Positions 41,406 through 52,316 of a DNA stretch of 64,000 nucleotides are shown here, piece by piece. The translations under genes and the position numbers were made by a program. How positions within the stretch are numbered: position 1 is the first letter of the stretch; the number at the start of each line of letters is the position of its first letter. This DNA comes from Taudactylus pleione. Taxonomy: Eukaryota > Chordata > Amphibia > Anura > Myobatrachidae. The DNA is taken from NCBI GenBank assembly GCA_031769625.1, contig JAUIMM010000178.1, forward strand, positions 29,406,001 through 29,470,000, written 5' to 3'. Below the pieces are notes generated by a model. That model was not told the DNA's origin and ran no database searches. It was given only the letters and a program-made list of their open reading frames with translations.

Positions 41406-43990
41406 TACTTACCTGCTGCTGTCGGGATTCCAACCCGTCAGGCTGTCGCTGTCAGTATTTGATCCGGCGGCTAAACAGCTGCCGACATTATTTTGTTCAC
41501 ATGAGGATATTTTTTTTTTATTAGTAGTATTTATTCTAGTTTTGTTTGTATTGCAAATACTTGATTTGATATCAATAAGGGTTTAATGGGCAAGCATTCA
41601 CTATTTTTGTTTCTTTATGTATATTTCCTCCATTTCAGAATTCCATAATATGTAATATTTTGATGACATGTTTACTTGGTATTTTGATTCAATTGTATAA
41701 ACTTTGATCTAACTTGTATACTTTTATTGCTTCAAAAAAAATTAATTCTCTTTCTACCTTTTAAGTTCCACATTAGAATATATTAACTGAGCACATTGGC
41801 CCAAGTTACATAATTAAGCATTATACTGAAGATCTGAATGCACTAGAATCCCAACCTGTTTCTATAGAATGGTTGGCTGCATTGTTCTTCAATGGGATTG
41901 TTTGACAAGATGTCTGATGTGTAAGGAAAGTATCTACCTACAGAAACACATTATATTAAACTTATTTTCAACTCTAATAATCCAAAATGCTACAAATATA
42001 AAAAGGCACTAGGAAGAAATAACATTTTACTATAATAAACAAACATTTGTCCTGATGATAGTCTTATCTTCCATCAAGGTAACAAAGTGCAGAACACCAC
42101 ATAATGCTATGTGCAGCTCTTTCATGTAAGGCAACTTGTATTTAAAGTTTATTAGTCCTTTAATAAGAGGAAATAGCTACAGTAATAGAAAAAAATGTTG
42201 AAATGAGCAGATAATATATGCAGTCCTCCTTGTTACAGTGAATAGTGGTCTTGCTGGCAACCTCAAGCACTACTGTGTAATGATTGTCCAATTTTGTTGC
42301 TAACGTGCTAACAAGAGAAGGATGTATAATACTAGAATACAGTGTTGCTGTGGCAACTTGTTGCATTTGGACATCATTTTTGGTATGAGTGTATTATATT
42401 TTGTGCAGATGCTCACATGAGGCACAGAGCTTGCTGTAGCTTTTATACTGTATATATACTTTCTATCCCCTTGTAAAATGCAGTCCTTCACACTTATTTT
42501 CTATTATTAACTATCACTAATGCATCAACGAGCACATTATATCTACACTATATGTATATTTTTGTGTAATTCAGTAGAACAGTATTATCTTACTTGCAAA
42601 GAAAAAAAAATATTTCAATCTTGCAGTGCATTGATATGGTATTTCTCATCTAAGCGCTAAAGAGATTACGTAAAAAGCAAAGATGTCCTGATCCTGAACT
42701 GCAAAGCATGCGGATTATAGTACAAAAAATAACTCATTATTAATAAGGCACATTTTACAAGCACGTATTGCTGGAATCACTTTTATGGCTAGCCTCAGAC
42801 TTTTTGCAGTACCATTTCAGTAAATTTTGTCTTCGAGTCTACGGGAGACACATTTAATAGAGTACAGAGGACACCAACAGTGAATTACCACTTTACAAAT
42901 GACTGCAAATCTGTCCCCTTTGTTGTTAACTGCAGCAACAACAATTTGTTTCAATTCTCCATGCCCTTGTTAGAAATACTGAAGATGTAAAATGTGTAAA
43001 CATTCTTATTCTCAACCTACACAAATGTATTCTGCAGAGGTAGGAGGTGTTCATCCAGATAAGGTTATGTCTTCCATAATCTAAACTTATACTAAATTAT
43101 GACACTATGCATGCTACCCACCAGAAAAGACTACAAAGTGTTTTGCTCCACCATAAGTATTCAATGCATGTAAAAAACTAAACACTGGGAAGAAAGAGGA
43201 TTGCAGCCTCATTTGTCATCAAGAAGACGTTGGGTCCTCTGCAATTAACAAAGACATTCCTGATTCTGAGTTGCACTGTGCTGTGACCTCTTTTGTCGTA
43301 GTCGTGCCTGCTAATGCTAGTGTCAGTTCTTTCCCTGGTGTACAGCCATGAATCTGAATGTGCAACACGCACTGATACACTCAGTTTGAGCATCTTCAGA
43401 CGCTGTAATACCGCTTGGTGCGTCTTTAGATGCCACCATTAGTCGCACCATCAGAAATTGCACCAGCCCAATGGTAGATGCATATTTTTCATATGAGTAT
43501 GGTCTCCAAAGTGAGTGATTAGGTACCTGGTTGAAACCACTTCAGCGACACGCCCATAAGATGGACCATTTCTGTGCATCTGAATGGCCACCTGCCAGTT
43601 ACCGCACAGGAATGCACAGAACATTTATAATATATTTCTGATACCGTGTTCAGGGACTGATAGGGATGGAAAACAAGCCTGGAAGCAGCCCTAATGGGGG
43701 CGGGTCTGTTGAGGGGATAGGTCTGTTGAGGGGGATGGGGCCTGTGGAGTAGGCTAAGTCCTCCTCTTAGGTCCTGGAGGGGCTTTTGCAAGCCACTGAG
43801 GGGAGGAAGGCTGGCAACATAAATCTTGGTGAATGATACACTCTTTTTTTGGGCCCCCCCATCCCACTGTACTAGGTACAAAGCCAGTCAGTTCGAAAGT
43901 ATTTTCTTACCTATAGCATAGCAGCATCCAATCCCTGGGGATCCACCCCTATAAATTCAATCCCCTGACTGGCCCTCAATGCCAGTACAA
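41406..43990. other. Unassigned, mostly unique-looking sequence
   Basis: No repeat family, protein or RNA gene is recognised in this AT-rich stretch. 43650-43870 is G/C-rich with short 'ggtctgttgaggggat' repeats. If the window holds single-copy host DNA, this is the best candidate. Confidence 0.4.
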
Positions 43991-44189
43991 CATCGCTTCT
44001 TGCTGAAGTTACAGCTCAGTACTGAGCTCCCAGGTACTCTGTATCTAAACAGTCCCAGTCCATTATATCCAGTTCCTAGATATAGTAAACATCTTGCACA
44101 CCAGTCTGGTTTTACCACTGAGACTTGTTCTTACAGCACCAATGGCTCCAGCCAATACTCCAACCATCGGTCTCATCCAAGGCTTCCAA

Positions 44190-44490
44190 CATTTGGAGTC
44201 ATATTAGTTCTTCGATTCATCAACATCGGTCCCATCCGATCAAGTTTATCAATTCATCAACATCAGACTCTTATCAATTAAGTTTTTCAATTAATCAACA
44301 TTGGTCCCAACATATAAAGTTTAACAATTATTAATATCGGACTCATCAATTAAGTTCTTCAATTCTTCAACATCGGTCTCAAACTGATCAAGTTAAAAAA
44401 TTCTTCAATATTGGATTCAAATCCATTAAGTTCTTCAATTCTTCAACACGGTCCAAACCGGTCCAGCTTTCAATCCAGCATCATCGGTCC
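44190..44490. repeat. Degenerate minisatellite of about 45-55-bp units
   Basis: Units contain AATTCTTCAACATCGGTC or variants followed by 'atcaagtt' or 'attaagtt', repeated about six times. To the left, 'ctataaattc' (43951), and to the right, 'caataaagac' (44552), could be a TATA box and poly(A) signal of an LTR, but I see no paired repeat. Confidence 0.75.
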
Positions 44491-45059
44491 CAATTTGATT
44501 CTGCCTATTCATCCTGTATTATATATCCAGTTCCATTCCAACCTGCTGTTCAATAAAGACATTTTAGTCTTGTCCTTGCCTTTGGGCCCATTATCCACTG
44601 CCATATCTCTAACTCCTCATATCATTATATGGTGAGGTCCTGGCTCAAGCCACCTACTGTAAGTTCCTTCATGTCTCTCTTAACTCCTCTTCAGCCTTCC
44701 ATGCCTGTTGCATCCCGAAATATCCCTGAGACGTGACACCTGTTTACGTAGAAATATAACCAATGTCATCATTATAACCAGATAATATACAGTTTGTGCA
44801 GGGCAAAATGTGAATTTTCAAGATCAAACAATGTCTGTGTCTATCCAGGCCCGCCTGTGTTACTCCAGACCCTCCTACCTCTCTCCATCCCCAGACACCC
44901 CTGTGGTTCTCTAGGCTCCCTGAGGTTCTCGTTGCTCTCTGTCTCTCTTCTTCTGCAGGCCTTCATGTCTCTCCATCTCTAGGCCCCATACCGCTCCATC
45001 CTCAGGACCCCCTGCATCTCTACAGGCCCCTCTGTGTCTCTCCACCTCCAGGGCCACTT

Positions 45060-45500
45060 GTGGCCTCATTTCTTCAGCCCCATGTGTGTCTCAGCCTCAC
45101 TACCCCAGCCCCAGTGTGTCTCAGCCTCATTCCCCCAGCCCCAGTGTGTCTCAGCCTCACTACCCCAGCCCCAGTCTGTCTCAGCCTCATTCCCCCAGCT
45201 CCAGTGTGGCTCAGCCTCACTTACCCAGCCCCAGTGTGTCTCAGCCCCATTTCCCCAGGCCCAGTGTGTTTCTCAGCCCCATTCCCCAGTGTGTGTTTCC
45301 TCAGCTGCATTGCCCAGCCCCAGTGTGTGTCTCTCAGCCACAGTGTGTCTCTGAGCCACATTCCCCAACCCCAGTGTGTGTCTCAGCCTCATTCCCCATT
45401 CCCAGGTGTGTCTCAACCTCATTCCCCAGCCCCAGTGTCTCTTAGCCTCATTTCCCAGCCTCAGTGTGTCTTTCAGCCTCATTCCCCCAGCCCTTGTGTC
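45060..45500. repeat. CAGCCCCAGTGTGTCTCAGC minisatellite
   Basis: About twelve units of 30-36 bases with CCCAGCCCCAGTGTGTCTCA. At 45901-45914 the text CCAATCCGCCCTTG looks like a hAT right terminus, so the array may be internal to a hAT MITE as at 36775, but the left end was not found. Confidence 0.88.
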
Positions 45501-46477
45501 ATCAGCTCCAACCTCCCCTCCCCCCTACTTCCACCGCCAACACTTACCTACTGCTCCTCTGGCTGCCTGCTGCTTGTCTGTGGCTGGTCCAGCATCACCA
45601 TGCAGGCTGCCTGTTGTAGCAGCATGCACCGATATTGTCCAAGAGGTGGGGCTGGGTCGCAGAGGGGCTAAAGGCGGAGGCATCAGTGGTCACTGACAGG
45701 CTCCACAAAGACTTGTGGGAGGAGCTGCTGCAGCTGGGCAGGTGCAGCAGCTCCCCCACCTGCATTTTTTTTTACCTTTCTTAAGCATCTGTGCATGCGC
45801 AGAAGCTATAGAGCTGCCCAATCCATGCTGAGCTCTGAATGCGGCAGTAGGCGCCACTGTAGGGACCGGCCCAGAAGGAATGGCCTGGTGTCCAGGCTGC
45901 CCAATCCGCCCTTGACCATGTGTCTCAATCAAAACTACACCTGTGTAATTCATGCAATGTTAGAGTCTTTAGTTTTTTTTGCATCTGCAGTAGCAGGAAA
46001 TTGCTCGACTCCGTAAGCATGAGCTTCATATGCAACTCTGAATCGGGTCCTTTAGGTGCTTTTCTGGCTATTTAAGACTTTATTCTACAGTATAGTAAAA
46101 CCAAAGAATGGTTATTTCACATATTGCAATACATGTTAAGATAACCAAATCACTCCAAAGTCTTCCCCTTCTGGCCGGTCCTATGCTAAATAGAAATAAA
46201 AATGGGAAAAATATTAATTACTAGAAAGGAGTTTGCTTTGCTGCTGTGCCCTCCTTTGCTCTGGGCATTCTCAGAGCATCAGAAGCCCCACCCACTGGAT
46301 CCCACAATCCTTTTATCCTTCACACACTCCAGAACAATCACACCCATGTAGTGCAGCTGTGTATAAAACCTTTCCTGTAGGAGATAGCAGGATCAGTAAC
46401 CCCATCTGCCCATTGTCCTACAGAGCAAGTCCTGTTCTGGACATCAAAATGTGGCAAATTGCCCTCTTTGCACAATA
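45501..46477. other. Unassigned; possible hAT right end at 45914
   Basis: 45500-45914 has 'ggcgccactgtagggaccgg' and ends like a hAT element. 45915-46477 has no recognised feature. Confidence 0.4.
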
Positions 46478-46479
46478 CA

Positions 46480-46650
46480 TATATATATATATATTTATTA
46501 ACAGTTAGTTATATAGCGCAACAAATTCCGTTGCGCTTTACAATTTGAATTAACATTATACTGGGTTGTAAAAGACATACATACATAAAAGACATACATA
46601 AGGGTAAGAGGGCCCTGCTCGCAAGCCTACAATATATATATATATAGTAT
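46480..46650 (-). mobile_element. L2-type LINE 3' tail
   Basis: The minus-strand text 'ttgtaaagcgcaacggaatt' followed by 'gcgctatataactaactg' and an AT-rich simple repeat matches the 3' tail of the L2 copy at 8991. The stretch also contains 'agggccctgctcgcaagcc', as there. Confidence 0.65.
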
Positions 46651-46653
46651 ATA

Positions 46654-47567
46654 CAGTGCATCCGGAAAGTATTCACAATGCTTCACTTTTTCCACATTTT
46701 GTTATGTTACAGCCTTATTCCAAAATGGAATAAATTCATATTTGTCCTCAAAATTCTACACACAATACCCCATGATGACAACGTGTAAAAAAGTTTTTTT
46801 GAGATTTTTGCAAATTTAATTTAAAAAAACCACTAAGAAATCACATGTACATAAGTATTCATGACCTTTGCCATGAAGCTCAAAATTGAGCTCAGGTGCA
46901 TCCTGTTTCCACTGATCATCCTTGAGATGTTCATAACAGCTTAACTGGAGTCCACCTGTGGTAAATTCAGTTGATTGGACATGATTTTGAAAGGCATACA
47001 CCTGTCTATATAAGGTCCCACACTTGATAGTGCATGTCAGAGCACAAACCAAGCATGAGCCAAGGAATTGTCTTTAGACCTCCGAGACAGGATTGTCTCG
47101 AATCAAAAATCTGGGGAAGGGTACAGAAAAATATCTGCTGCTTTGAAGGTCCCAATGAGCACAGTGGCCTCCATCATCCATAAATGGAAGAAGTTTGGAA
47201 CCACCAGGACTCTTCCTAGAGTTGGCCGTCCGTCTAAACTGATTGATCGGGGGAGAAGGGCCCTAGTCAGGGAGTTCACCAAGAACCTGATGGTCACTCT
47301 GTCAGAGCTACAGCATTCCTCTGTGGAAAGAAAAGAGAACCTTCCAGAGGGATAACCATCTCTGCAGCAATCCACCAATCAGGCCAGTATATTAGAGTGG
47401 CCAGACAGAAGCCACTCCTTAGTAAAAAGCACATGGCAGCCCACCTGGAGTTTGCCAAAATGCACCTGTAGGACTCTCTGGTCTGATGAGACAAAGATTG
47501 AACTCTTTGGCGTGAATGCCAGGCGTTATGTTTGGAGGATCCTTTTGGACCTGCATGTGTAAAATGC
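46654..47567 (+). mobile_element. Tc1-like element, 3'-truncated
   Basis: The left terminus CAGTGCATCCGGAAAGTATT preceded by TA is that of a widespread vertebrate Tc1 family. The inverted-repeat region continues with 'cacattttgttatgttacag'. The coding region ends abruptly near 47567 and no right terminus is present. Confidence 0.88.
47053..47567 (+). pseudogene. Truncated Tc1 transposase
   Basis: The N-terminal helix-turn-helix is clear: LSLDLRDRIVSNQKSGEGYR, KISAALKVPMSTVASIIHKW and GRPSKLIDRGRRALV. One extra base after the ATG shifts the first codons. A frame change near 47340 leads to TISAAIHQSGQYIRVARQKP and AAHLEFAKMHL, then a stop. A short deletion joins this to WSDETKIELFGVNARRYVW, which keeps the first catalytic Asp. 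The rest of the DDE domain is lost. Confidence 0.9.
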
Positions 47568-47849
47568 ATTTACAAGCCACCACAGAGACTATTAACTAGA
47601 GATGAACAGTTCAGTTTTGGCTTGAATCTTCCCGTCTAGTTTGGATCTCAGGACAAGGCAAAATGTCATCTTTTAGAAACAAAAATTACTTTTTGTTAGT
47701 GAAAAATGACAATTTGCTTCTTTCTGAGATCCGAACTTGCCAGAAAGCCTGAGCAAAAATCAAATTGCTCATTTCTACTATTAATAGCAATGTTTTACTC
47801 CTTTCCAGTAACCAAATGTTAGCTGGAGTCATCCCAAGTACAGCCCACT

Positions 47850-49345
47850 CTTAAGAAATAGAAAGATAACGCAATAAGCCGGTAAAGGCAATATAAGCAA
47901 CATACTCCACAAATAACAAATAAGAGGTAATTTCCATATATAGTAAAAAAATGTAGCTTTCAGAGCATAACATTTAGGACAGTCAGGACAACTAGACAAA
48001 GCCATCAAAACCTACGATGAGGAGATAAGTAACCATTGTGAAAAATGTTATAGAACATCTCTTGACACATACTAGATGACAAGGCCTGTCCAAAGTAGGA
48101 GAGAGACTTTAACAGCTTATCCTTAGTGAGTGTAGGGAATAATGTCAACCAAGAGGAGAGTCAAGTACGCGTCTTAGTGTGGTTGATAGGAGTATGTAAC
48201 AATTTGTAATGAAGGGAGATAGCCTTAGTACCAGCTAAGGGGTAGGTTAGTAGATAACAGTCGGGGGAAGAGCACAAACCACTGAGTTTACATAATGTTG
48301 GGTCTGAAACAGTGCTAAAGTTTGATACTGTGGAATAAAATATTTACCCTAATATTATTCTAAGAGGTCTAAGGGTTTTAAGGTCAACCAAGGCACAGAG
48401 ACTAAGAGTCCACAAGAAGAAAAGTATAGAAGTTCCTCTTTCCTGAAAGTCAGGAATCCTAACCAGTTGAAGACACATTAAGATTATAGCATTTTCAGGG
48501 AAAATGCCAGGCCTGCCAGACTGACATTAACAGAAGATTATGAATCACCTCCTCCATGAACTCCTGCTTATGAGAGTGGAGAAACTAAACAAGGTGTTGA
48601 GAAGGTAGGAAATATTGATCAATGTGTGAGTCTGAATAAAGGTCTGTGTTATGTAGCCAATACCTGACATATCTCAAAATACCAGCATGGCTATATCATT
48701 TCCAATTAGGGAGATTAACAACCCTATTAGTCTGCTAAAATTTCAGCAAGCCAATCTGCAGACGTTTATGATGCCATTAAATTCTTTCGAAAATCTCATC
48801 GACCAATGTTAGAAGAATGGGCAGCATCTGTAAAGGGTAAAGTTGCTTGGGGAAGAAAATAATTTCAAGTAAATGTATGTGACCCATATAAGAAAGTAGC
48901 AATGCTTCTACCAAGACAATTCACAGAGCACATCATTAATCAAAGCCCTCATATTAATGTCGTAGAAATTATGAATATTGCATGCTAGAGCAACCCCTAG
49001 GTAAGTCAGGGACTAAGCAGCCCATTTAATTTATTATGACTCCAAGGAGGTCTGACCAAAGAGCCTAAATACAGATTTGTCAGGATTAATTTTAAATTCG
49101 GATACCATAGCGAATTCTGTTAATTGTACCAAGCTAGATATCGTGGATTTATGGTTAGAGATATACAAATGTAGGCCTTCACTAACTCCACTGCTCCCTA
49201 CATCTCCAACCTCATTTCCTTACATACTCCCGATAGGCACTATATGGGGTTTAAGAACTTTGAAATATTCCCCCCAAAAAACATGAGAGCCTGGAGATTT
49301 GTTATTCAGGAGCTGTGAAATAACAGTTGCCACTTTCAATTCAGT
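47850..49345 (-). mobile_element. Second L1/Tx1-like LINE fragment with an internally deleted RT
   Basis: On the minus strand the RT entry reads ISQLLNNKSPGS and EYFKVLKPHIVPI (about 49310-49235). After a missing middle part it continues with EFKINPDKSVFRLF (about 49110) and LTYLGVALACNIHNFYDINM (about 49005), then a finger region and the C-terminal QEMFYNIFHNGYLSPHRR (about 48055). The loop from the GPDG-like box to the KINPDKS box is too short, so motifs A to C were deleted. Stops are frequent. Confidence 0.68.
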
Positions 49346-49581
49346 ATGTCGTAGTTTAAAACTTCCTGCTGAGAAGACAATCATATTTTAATTTTAAAAA
49401 GTGCTTATTGGTATTGCATGAAATCCAGCACCCGGCAATTTGCAATTGTTTTCTGATCAAATTGAACAAAATATATGCAGCCCTGAAGAATCAATAATAT
49501 AATTTTGGTGATAAATAAACAATACCATGTGTATAATAGTCACATATGGTATGATTTCATAAAGCAACAATAAATCTAAAG

Positions 49582-50866
49582 CAGGGCCAGATTAAGCCTT
49601 CGGGGGGCACGGGGCACTTAAGACAGGGGGGCTTTCCCCCTCTTCTCAGGACCGCCCCCCTGGCTATGCCCACTATGTTTGTGCCTCCTCTTCCCACACC
49701 TGCATGAGGCAGCAGGGCAGGTCCTGCCTGGACTCCTGCAGTGGGGGCAGACTCCAGGGCCTCCTCTTGGGCAGCACTGGGATTGATTCTGCATGTATCT
49801 CCAGCCTCTGCCTCCAGCAGCAGTTCGGCAACTGCTGCTGGTTTTGGAGACTGGAAATGAACAGAATCACCCCCAGACAGCAGCAGGGCCGCAACAGAAA
49901 TATTTGGGCCCGGTACACTAATTTTTCTTGCCTCTCCATCCTTTCCCGCTAGATACAGGCCAGTCTGTTTGAGTTTTTTCTTACCTATATGGTGGTTTCT
50001 CTGCAATGGGGAACCTCTGAAGACATTGATCCTCCCAGGGCATACAATAACGTCAGTCAGTATTCACTATATATGTAGGTGATCACCTGGTCTGGCAGAC
50101 GTATGTTGGACTATAACCAATTACTATGTATTTTTTTGATGGGGGTTAGAATTGGTGTCCTAATGAAGATTATGAGTTGTGCTCCAGTCTTTCCTTCTCA
50201 TCTTGACAGTTGAGGAAAATCTCCATCCCCATCCCCACTGTGTCTCTCCAACAGTGTCTTCTCACCTTGTCTCCCCATAGCCTTAGCTTCCCCTCCATCC
50301 TGTGTCTCTCCACAGTTCCCCCCCATCGCTTTGGCAGCCTTAGCTCACCTCCCCCCTTTGTCTCTCCATAACATCAACTCTTGTGTCGCCGCAGCAGTCT
50401 CAGCCCTCCCCTCTGTCTCTCTGCAGCAATCTCAGCTCACCCCGTATCTCTGCAGTAGCCTCTGCCCCTCTGTGTATCTCCATAGATTCAGCTCACCCCA
50501 CCATAAGCCTCACTTACCAGGATATTCTCCTTGTTTCCTCCTCATTGCAACAGTGGCACTGACTACCCTATTCTTCAGTGTGCGGACATCATAGCATCAC
50601 ACACACAGTGCAGAGAGGAGATAAAAAAAACCATTTATTGTGGCAGATCACGTGATCCCGATTCCGACTCGGCCCTCCATGCCTTTTCCCAGCTGATTAC
50701 TCCAGCAGGACTGGCACAGAGCCTGTTCACAAGCTCTGGACTGGCCAGGGTCATAGAAGGGGGGATAGCAGCAGCCAGAGCTGGGTCAGAGCAGCTAAGG
50801 CCTGGGATACCCTGAGAGAGGGGGCCTGGGTATGCTCAACCCATGCCCCCCCTTAATCCAGCTCTG
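49582..50866. mobile_element. hAT-type MITE
   Basis: The ends are CAGGGCCAGATTAAG and CTTAATCCAGCTCTG (inverted with two changes). The flanking 8-mers ATCTAAAG and TTAAAAAA do not agree well, so the duplication is eroded or an end is misplaced. The interior is C/T-rich ('tgtctctccacag', 'tctcagctcacc') and holds no transposase. Confidence 0.65.
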
Positions 50867-52316
50867 TTAAAAAATACTTTTTATATAGAATGACATGACA
50901 TTTGTCCTTTTCAATCCAAGAAAAAGAACCTTTAAATATGTCACTAATGTAGTAAGAGCCCAGATGTTTCCACTTGTGCAATCATCATTGTACATCCATT
51001 TTATTTTCAGAGTTTTTCCTACCCAATTTTCAGTCTGAGAGACCTCTTAGACAGGGTAAGCAACTGTAATAACTGCCCATCTACCCCACTAGTAATTCAG
51101 CACTGTTGTTAGCTATGGATCTTACAATGCATTGCTGTAATGTTTGAAGCACAACATCTTCAAGTGAATAGACACCACAGTGAATACATGCACAAGATAA
51201 AAGCAATAAATAATAAGCATAGTACTAAACATAAGATGAAAATGCAAATTTTTTCCTAAATGTGGCAACATGTTGTACAGTTCAAATGGTAACGTTTGAG
51301 ACACAACAACACATGGCTAAACCATGAATTATAAAACACAGAGCTGGTTTAAGGGTTCCCTGGTGTGGAAGGAGAAAGTGGGCAGGACTTTTGTCCTCCC
51401 ATTCATATGGCATACTGATTAGCAGCCTTACCTGCACGGGCTAAATAAAAGGGTGAGTCAGTATGATGTGTTTGTCTCAGCACTGTCTATATTGCGACAG
51501 TGACTGGCACTTAGTGATGTGTACCAATTAGCTACATGCCAGACAATCTCATAGAAGCACAGTAGTGCTGAAATTGCCACAAGTTTGCAGCAGAAGGCAC
51601 ACAGACAGCGTGTAATCCAAAGACACTTCTTTCTGGGCTAAGACCTGCAGTTCAGTGATAGTTTTATATAGTGCCCTTCAAACTCCATCACTGATGTCAT
51701 CACTGTGTAAGTGCCGCACATCACTGCAGAACAATGTGCACAGCAAAAGTCGAATGGGCTGGCACTGACTTTTCTAAAATGAGGTGGTATCATGCTGATA
51801 CGTGTATCTAGCATAATATACTGTAATAATGATTGCAGAACACAATTATACGTTTTTCAAAAGTGTACTCAGGACTCGCACACCAAATGATTTAATGCTG
51901 TATTACACACTCAGTTACAGCTCTCGATCCACGCTGAACACGCTGTTCTATAGCATACCAAACAACAGGTTCAGTCATCAAATCAGTGGGCAGTGTTACA
52001 GACTGTGCCTTCTATTTTGTTACGCATGTGCAGTGCAGTTTAGGAAAAGCGACATCTGATGGACAGAAAGTTGTATTACACTCTCCGACTTTTCCAGCAT
52101 CTCAGTACGTTACGATGCGACTCAATACGCCATGGCAGAGCACAACTAGCAGGGTGCACTACATGGCATATGGAGCAAAGATGTAGCAGGACACATATGT
52201 ACCTGCAGAAGACACAAGAAGAATATGCAGAGAGAGACAACTTGGCTTACTGCCAGTGAGACGAACATGCCTGTAGCCATTGTGGCTGTGTGCTGGATAT
52301 TGGGCTCCACACACTG
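50867..52316. other. Unassigned sequence
   Basis: No element terminus, protein or RNA gene is recognised. Confidence 0.4.

Noticed and set aside
43940..44720. Solo LTR with TATA box and poly(A) signal
   Set aside because: A ctataaattc motif and a caataaagac motif are present, but I could not define matching TG...CA ends or a target duplication.
45060..45700. Plus-strand open frame of 203 codons rich in Ser, Pro and Gln
   Set aside because: It is a reading of the CAGCCCCAGTGTGTCTCAGC minisatellite; several frames are open together and no domain is visible.
44799..45914. hAT MITE enclosing the 45060-45500 minisatellite
   Set aside because: The right end (CCAATCCGCCCTTG) is plausible, but the proposed left CAGGG at 44799 gives flanking 8-mers that agree at only five positions.
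49557..50006. Minus-strand 149-codon frame
   Set aside because: It lies within a non-coding hAT MITE, has no recognisable domain and overlaps an equally open plus-strand frame.
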